Source of the DNA: Sphingobacteriales bacterium
GTDB lineage: Bacteria > Bacteroidota > Bacteroidia > Sphingobacteriales > Sphingobacteriaceae
Assembly: GCA_028288165.1 (NCBI GenBank)
Contig: JAQBOG010000033.1
Coordinates: 1-64,000 of the forward strand
Length of the DNA stretch: 64,000 nucleotides
Reading direction: 5' to 3'
Made by a program: the position numbers and the translations under genes
The notes under the pieces: generated by a model
Told to the model about the DNA's origin: nothing
Database searches by the model: none
The model's input: only the letters and a program-made list of their open reading frames with translations
Shown: one piece after another, positions 59,801 to 64,000 of the stretch
Numbering within the stretch: position 1 is the first letter of the stretch
Layout of the letters: every line of letters begins with the position of its first letter

Positions 59801-62800
59801 ATAAACATTTCCATTCTGCGATATGACCTGAAATCATTGAAAGTTGTACGGAAAGCAGCCCGGCCATAACCATTCCGTAAATTGCGCACATTTACTGCTA
59901 ACGACTGTTCATTTTGACGTGTATCTCCACGAAAATTACTAAAATCACGTTCGCGTTCGATGCCCGGTGGAACTACATAAGGTATTGGTGTTCTTCTTCC
60001 GTTTTCTTCAATGTTAACGGTACTTACATCGATGGTAGACGCATCCAAACTTGGAGCTGGGCCAACAGCCGGCTCGGCAATTACTTTGTTGATGTTGTTT
60101 TCTGAGTTATATCTTCTCCACTCACCTCGTACCAATTGCAATTTCGCAAGCCGCATGATGGTTGTATCAGCGAAATCAGTCATGAACATCCGAATAAACC
60201 GTATTGATTTAAAATCCTGAATATTTCCAAACTTCCGTTGATATTCTGCAATAGGTATTCTAAACTGAAGCCATCGAACAGTCTCTTGCTTCTCGTTGGC
60301 CAGCTTAACAGTGGTATTAACAATATCTACCAAATAAGGATTTGCTGGATTTCTAACTGTTTCAAGATCGGCAGGTCGGATAGAAATTTTATATTGAAAA
60401 TACTCATCAGCAAGGGTAGAATTATTATCACGGTTTACATCTTCACCATCTGGAAGAGGGGTAGAAGCCGAATTTTCAATACCTGTTTGATCAAGAGATT
60501 GTTGAGTTGTTTTCGAGTTCCCTTCTGTTCCATTATATTTTTCGTAACGTTTTAAAATTCCAGCGTTTGCTTGGTCAAGATTAGAACCCCTGTAATATTG
60601 ATAGTCATCTGAGGAAGGGTCAGCGGCAAGTTCGGCAGCGGCTTGAGGATTTAAACGGCCTCTTGCTGCAGTTAAAAAATTAGCAAATTGAGTACTCTCA
60701 TCCGCATCACTTAATCCATCAATACCCACATCTTGAAACTGCCTTGAAGCAGGATTATTATCAAAAGCAGAAATAACAGGCTGCAGCTTTGGAACTCGTC
60801 CCCATGCAGTTACATCTGTTCTTGTTGGATCGCCATCCACAGGTAGGCCATTTTCAAGCGACTTTCTACCGTCTTTCAAAATATCCTCAGAAATATTACC
60901 TAGGTTGAAATACAAATCCCCACCCGAACCTGTTTTGTTATATATGAACGGATCAAGCATCCAAAGTTCTATAAACTCGATGTTTAACGATTCAAAATCA
61001 TTTGTTTCAAGCCTTCTAAAAATACCTGCCCATCGATTTCTGGGATTTTGGAGCGTTCCGTCAAAATTCATTCCCTCAGTTGTAAAGTTATAAGGCCCTC
61101 TAACTGTAGGATAAAAAGCTAAATCGAATGTTGATATGGTTAAGAGCTGCCCGGTTGATGATTCTTTAAAAGGAAATACTTCTCTTTCAAATACTTGACG
61201 TACGTAATGATTAGATCGCTCTAACTTATCATTTTTAATATTATTTGGCGTTGCCGAATTGCTCACATCAAAAAATATGGGGTCAATGTTATAAAAGCCA
61301 ATCTTCGCTCTATTGAAATTGTAAGCCAGATCATTGGTTAAACCTGATTCTGAAAATTGCTGCGGTGTACCAGATATTTGCCAGCTGATAGCGCTTTTTA
61401 TATCAATAAGGGAACGGCTAGCCTCAAAATCATCCAGGTAACTGGTACCATTTTTATTGCCGGCAAAATTTAATACACTGGGATGCCCTGGAATTAAGTT
61501 CGCATATTCACCATTGAAAGTAATGGTTGAAACTTCCTTGGTGTTAATTCCTGGAATTTTGTCGACTAAGCGGGTAAGTAATCGCGACGGTGAGCTATAG
61601 CTGGCATCTAAACCCCAAATGGTGTTTGAAATAGGTTCCTCCCCGATATTTACCTTTTGGCTTAACGGTTTTTCAGTCAAATTCATGATCGTTCCGCCCA
61701 AGTTAAACTTATTGCTAAAGCGATAATCGAAATGGGTACCTATCAAGGTTTTTTGTTGTAAGCCAAATAACTCGTTGTTCTCTAGCTTTATACGTATTGG
61801 TTGCCCCGAACTCAATAAGGCCTGATTTAAGATTCTGATTCGTCCAATATTATAATCAACAGTAAAATCAGAACCCTCCTGCAAAGGCAAAGTCCCTGCG
61901 GTAACCTGAACCGAGCCTTGAGGTATGTTGATGGCATTTAACTGAAACTCTGACCCGGATTGTGATTGATAAGTCCCTTTAATAACATACCGGTTCTGTT
62001 TCTGAAATAATTGCTGTGCAATTACTTTAGTTGAATCATATAAGGCCTGAAAAGAATATTTATTAATGAATGCTTGTTCTGTCGTCTGATCAAATCTTGC
62101 TGCTAAGTCTGATCCGAAAGGCTCAATCAATGGGAACGTTATTCTCCCATTTTGAGAATCAATAGTAACGCCTTCAATGAAATCAAAGGTACCATCCGGC
62201 TTTCGATCGTCTTGTTGATTCAAATTGTCAACATTCGTTAATTGAAGCCATAATTTTCCAGAAGTATTTACACCTTCGTTCATTTGAGGCCTTTCAACCC
62301 CACTGTTTTCATCAAGCCTGAAGATATTTAATCGAAAATTATTTTCACTTACCTGATAAGCACCTAATGAATAGATGTTTTTCATCATTAAATCCCATGT
62401 CGGCAAATATGTTTTTAAAGTCTCGTTCTTTAAAAGCTTAGTGAACAATACTTTCGGCGCATTATTATCAACGGGAATGTCTGTAGAAAATTCACCTACT
62501 TGGTATTCTTTTCCGTTAACAGTATACCGGTAAGCAACAGTTAACACCTCATCTGCATTTAAGGATGTATTAAGGGAGATATATCCCAATCTGGAGTTTA
62601 ACGTAAATTCTCTTTCTGTAAGCTTTCTTGCATAAGTAAGCTTTGAAAAGTTATCAGTTGCACCATTTGCCTGAAAGAACGCATTTGCATCGTTTGTGTT
62701 GGTAAATCTGGCACCGGCAGGTAAATTAGCTAGTAATGAATTAGACCTTTCCAGGAAGGTTGGATCGTTAAACCCCGCTGGAAGATTGGAAAAACCCGGG

Positions 62801-63912
62801 CCAAACTGTATTTGAGTTCTGTTGTGAGGACTATTCTCACCTAGATCAATTAAACCTAAAACATCTCTCGAATCAACCGTGCTATTGGTTTTATTGGTTA
62901 TCCAAACCTCAATTTTCGTGATATTAACGTTGGATGTAATAATCGGGATATTTTTAAGCGACTCATTATAATGGCTTCTGAAGTATTGCGCAAGAAAATA
63001 ATGCTTGTTTGCCTCGTAATTATCTGCAGAAAGTCTAAATTCATTTTGCTGAGATCCGTTAGTTATGGTTATTTCACGTTGCTGCGACTTTTGTTGCGAG
63101 AAAACACTGGTAACGTTTAATCGACCAAATTGCAACTGAGTTTTTAATCCGAATAAGGCTTGGCTACCACTAATTAAGGTAGAACTTAACGGCAAACTAA
63201 CGTTACCAGCCTCAATTTTACGGATAATTTCATCGTCTTTGCCAGTGTAATCAATTTTAACCTGGTTTTCAAAATCAAATTGTGCTTCGGTATTGTAGTT
63301 AGTGGCAATTCGTAATTTCGTTCCTACTTGCCCCACAACATTCATCTGTATTCGTTGATCGAAAACAAAATTAGCCTGTCTCCTTTGTCGCTCATTGAAA
63401 AGCGGATTCTCGTTCCGGTTTAATCGCCCACCAAAATTTACTTCCGCCGAACCTTGTGGACGGATTTCAATGGTTGAGCCTCCAAACATACGCTCAAATG
63501 ATTTACTACTTATTTTTAGAGGCGGCAGAAACCCAGAATCTCTGGCTTCTATTAACGGTTGATCGGATAATTGACGCCAGTAATTTCTTTTAATCAGGTC
63601 ATTTTCATATTTCTGGTACTCTTCAATGCTCAAATACTGAGAAGGTCGATATAAGCGTCCCCCTATTTTTTCGGTGATTATATATTGTTTAGTAACCGGA
63701 TCAAATTCAACTGTTCGCTGTATGTTAAAAGGATTGGGTAATGATACTCCTGGTTGTGGCTTTTTAGGAAGAGTTCTATAATCCTTAAAAGGGTATACCA
63801 ATTTTATTGAATCGTCTTTAGACGGTGCAGTCTGTGCTAAAGAGGAATTATCTGCAACAAAGAGCAAAAAGAAACCCGTCAGTAAAAGATAGAAGGTAAA
63901 AACGTTCCTCAA
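56842..63912 (-). CDS. sprA: Type IX secretion system outer-membrane translocon SprA (Sov)
   Basis: SprA forms the very large single-chain outer-membrane barrel through which type IX secretion substrates leave the cell. The 2356-residue length is in the family range (about 2300-2500) and there is a signal peptide (about 1-27, ending SSLAQ). The N-terminal part has FGGSTIEIRPQGSAEVNFGG, a SprA hallmark. The remainder is rich in alternating aromatic/polar strands, and the protein ends with SNFGFSLRFTLQ, a terminal beta-signal-like Phe-rich strand. It starts 21 nt after ruvA on the same strand, the order often seen in Bacteroidota. No other T9SS gene is in the window. Confidence 0.96.
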   Translation of the reverse strand: MRNVFTFYLLLTGFFLLFVADNSSLAQTAPSKDDSIKLVYPFKDYRTLPKKPQPGVSLPNPFNIQRTVEFDPVTKQYIITEKIGGRLYRPSQYLSIEEYQKYENDLIKRNYWRQLSDQPLIEARDSGFLPPLKISSKSFERMFGGSTIEIRPQGSAEVNFGGRLNRNENPLFNERQRRQANFVFDQRIQMNVVGQVGTKLRIATNYNTEAQFDFENQVKIDYTGKDDEIIRKIEAGNVSLPLSSTLISGSQALFGLKTQLQFGRLNVTSVFSQQKSQQREITITNGSQQNEFRLSADNYEANKHYFLAQYFRSHYNESLKNIPIITSNVNITKIEVWITNKTNSTVDSRDVLGLIDLGENSPHNRTQIQFGPGFSNLPAGFNDPTFLERSNSLLANLPAGARFTNTNDANAFFQANGATDNFSKLTYARKLTEREFTLNSRLGYISLNTSLNADEVLTVAYRYTVNGKEYQVGEFSTDIPVDNNAPKVLFTKLLKNETLKTYLPTWDLMMKNIYSLGAYQVSENNFRLNIFRLDENSGVERPQMNEGVNTSGKLWLQLTNVDNLNQQDDRKPDGTFDFIEGVTIDSQNGRITFPLIEPFGSDLAARFDQTTEQAFINKYSFQALYDSTKVIAQQLFQKQNRYVIKGTYQSQSGSEFQLNAINIPQGSVQVTAGTLPLQEGSDFTVDYNIGRIRILNQALLSSGQPIRIKLENNELFGLQQKTLIGTHFDYRFSNKFNLGGTIMNLTEKPLSQKVNIGEEPISNTIWGLDASYSSPSRLLTRLVDKIPGINTKEVSTITFNGEYANLIPGHPSVLNFAGNKNGTSYLDDFEASRSLIDIKSAISWQISGTPQQFSESGLTNDLAYNFNRAKIGFYNIDPIFFDVSNSATPNNIKNDKLERSNHYVRQVFEREVFPFKESSTGQLLTISTFDLAFYPTVRGPYNFTTEGMNFDGTLQNPRNRWAGIFRRLETNDFESLNIEFIELWMLDPFIYNKTGSGGDLYFNLGNISEDILKDGRKSLENGLPVDGDPTRTDVTAWGRVPKLQPVISAFDNNPASRQFQDVGIDGLSDADESTQFANFLTAARGRLNPQAAAELAADPSSDDYQYYRGSNLDQANAGILKRYEKYNGTEGNSKTTQQSLDQTGIENSASTPLPDGEDVNRDNNSTLADEYFQYKISIRPADLETVRNPANPYLVDIVNTTVKLANEKQETVRWLQFRIPIAEYQRKFGNIQDFKSIRFIRMFMTDFADTTIMRLAKLQLVRGEWRRYNSENNINKVIAEPAVGPAPSLDASTIDVSTVNIEENGRRTPIPYVVPPGIERERDFSNFRGDTRQNEQSLAVNVRNLRNGYGRAAFRTTFNDFRSYRRMEMFIHAEGEDLRDNDVNAFIRIGTDNQDNYYEYELPLKVTHAGTSDPNAIWPDQNKIDLELRLFQVAKTARNNAIINKEINPATGLVWTTLEPFTFIEGNNKVTVVGQPDLSKVRVYMLGVRNPIVNGDGNLDRSAQVWFNELRLTDFDEKGGWAATGRLNLKLADFADVTLSASKSTVGFGSIDKRVSERSRNDDKFFDISSSVEVGKFFKEKSGIKIPVFVSYSSQLSTPQYDPQTPDLELKNVLKNSPKNIRDTILQRVEDYTTRKSINFTNVRKIKTNPESKNHIWDIENLSATYSYNEYNHRDYINEANIQKMYRAGLAYNFTNQPKVFTPFEKLIKSKNLNLIRDFNFSILPSSLNFRIDVDRLYSENRLRNNDPNNFIPLETFNKNFQMSRLYGISWNLTRSLQLDLNATNYSIIDEPEGRIDGFARDTIWENLKRLGRTTDYSHTFNLTYTLPVNKIPGLDWVNVAARYGAGFNWKTEPLLTLKDPNLDLGNTIQNSRIWQINPTLTFTSLYNKFRFVRKANEATNTNKLNKVLVTALTSLKNINGAYTRTEGIFLPGYLPKTTILGQDLDENAPGFDFVFGSQSDIRGRAIRNGWITRDPLLNQLYVTTYKEDLNLRGTLEPIKSLRIELTAVKSRSFNYSTNFKFTPDSNSFQNLSPITTGDFSMSYFSLATAFSKENSRNNSSNLFTQFERNRQIISQRLGSQNPNSTGTTAGFSEGYGKNSQDVIIASFLAAYTGKDASSVSLSRFPKIPIPNWRVTYNGLTNFAFINNVFSSIDLNHAYRSTYSVNGFNTLARYEELGGAASVRDVNGNFLPYYQFSQVTLFEQFVPLLGIDVRLKNNMTTNFEYRKSRALSLSLSNSQLAQQKEDAVVFGMGYRTTKFRFPFGLFSSLKMNNDLNFKVDFALSDRKTIIYRADVEDAEVSSGAKNITYRPSVDYVLNQRFNIRLFYDGNITKPYTSQTFTTSFSNFGFSLRFTLQ

Positions 63913-63933
63913 TTTTGATTCAATTGATTGTAA

Positions 63934-64000
63934 TTATAAGCTTTTAAGAGCAATTTTTATTAATTGTTCTACCGATAACTCCTGCGAGTTAGCTTTAATG
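63934..64000 (-). CDS. ruvA: Holliday junction branch migration protein RuvA, C-terminal end (partial)
   Basis: The last 22 codons read IKANSQELSVEQLIKIALKSL-like on the minus strand, ending TAA at 63934-63936. The SVEQLIKIALKSL helix is the domain III tail of RuvA. The rest of the gene lies beyond the window. Its position directly before sprA supports the identification. Confidence 0.8.
   Translation of the reverse strand, partial: IKANSQELSVEQLIKIALKSL

Overview
The window looks like a chromosomal core region of a Bacteroidota member, most likely Sphingobacteriales (Pedobacter/Mucilaginibacter/Solitalea-like). The evidence is a complete sprA (type IX secretion translocon), a fused aspartokinase-homoserine dehydrogenase, a fused E1 alpha/beta oxo-acid dehydrogenase, an AT-rich composition, near absence of Shine-Dalgarno sites, and repeated promoter matches of the Bacteroidota type TTTG-N19..21-TAnnTTTG. 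The genus is inference; there is no rRNA gene to anchor it.

Layout, left to right. 1-7.2 kb: initiator tRNA with its own promoter and terminator, the GTPases era and der, a small lipoprotein, an S41 C-terminal processing protease, murQ, a conserved hypothetical and a Bax-inhibitor-1 family membrane protein. 7.2-12.7 kb: a methionine unit of promoter, SAM-I riboswitch, metH, a gene of the 23S rRNA intervening-sequence (four-helix bundle) family, and metF. 12.8-15.4 kb: hypothetical, ferritin, then on the minus strand a RHH/PIN toxin-antitoxin pair, a HAD phosphatase and a thioredoxin-like 2Fe-2S ferredoxin. 15.4-20.7 kb: thrA-thrB-thrC on the minus strand behind a Thr/Ile-rich leader peptide and an attenuator. 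21-25 kb: rsgA, dtd and a MazG-like hydrolase facing comB and gcvT. 25-30.4 kb: rnhB, a GAF-SpoIIE phosphatase, an orphan ABC permease, and a glycosyltransferase/flippase-like pair. 30.5-34 kb: ruvC facing HIT, greA, a hydroxyacid dehydrogenase and rsmA. 34-41 kb: pdxA, the lipid cluster DUF177-rpmF-plsX-fabH-accB-accC, and tatC. 41-49 kb: rpiB, an M28 peptidase, lutB and single-chain purL. 49-64 kb: a DUF4198 protein, the E1 fusion, lipoproteins, a SprT-like protease, feoAB, a VanZ-like protein, gcvH, sprA and the 3' end of ruvA.

The gene set is mostly housekeeping. What stands out is the non-coding layer. At least five families of dispersed intergenic repeats sit in most wide gaps, in every junction of the thr operon, and in places inside or at the ends of genes: two in-frame insertions in metH, and the C-termini of ruvC and the HIT gene. 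The IVS-type gene between metH and metF is bounded by inverted repeats and looks like a small mobile unit placed in the methionine operon. The regulatory RNAs supported by sequence are a SAM-I riboswitch, a thr attenuator with a 16-residue leader peptide, and a terminator-like hairpin in the greA 5' leader. I did not find a CRISPR array, prophage, transposase or obvious multi-gene defence system.
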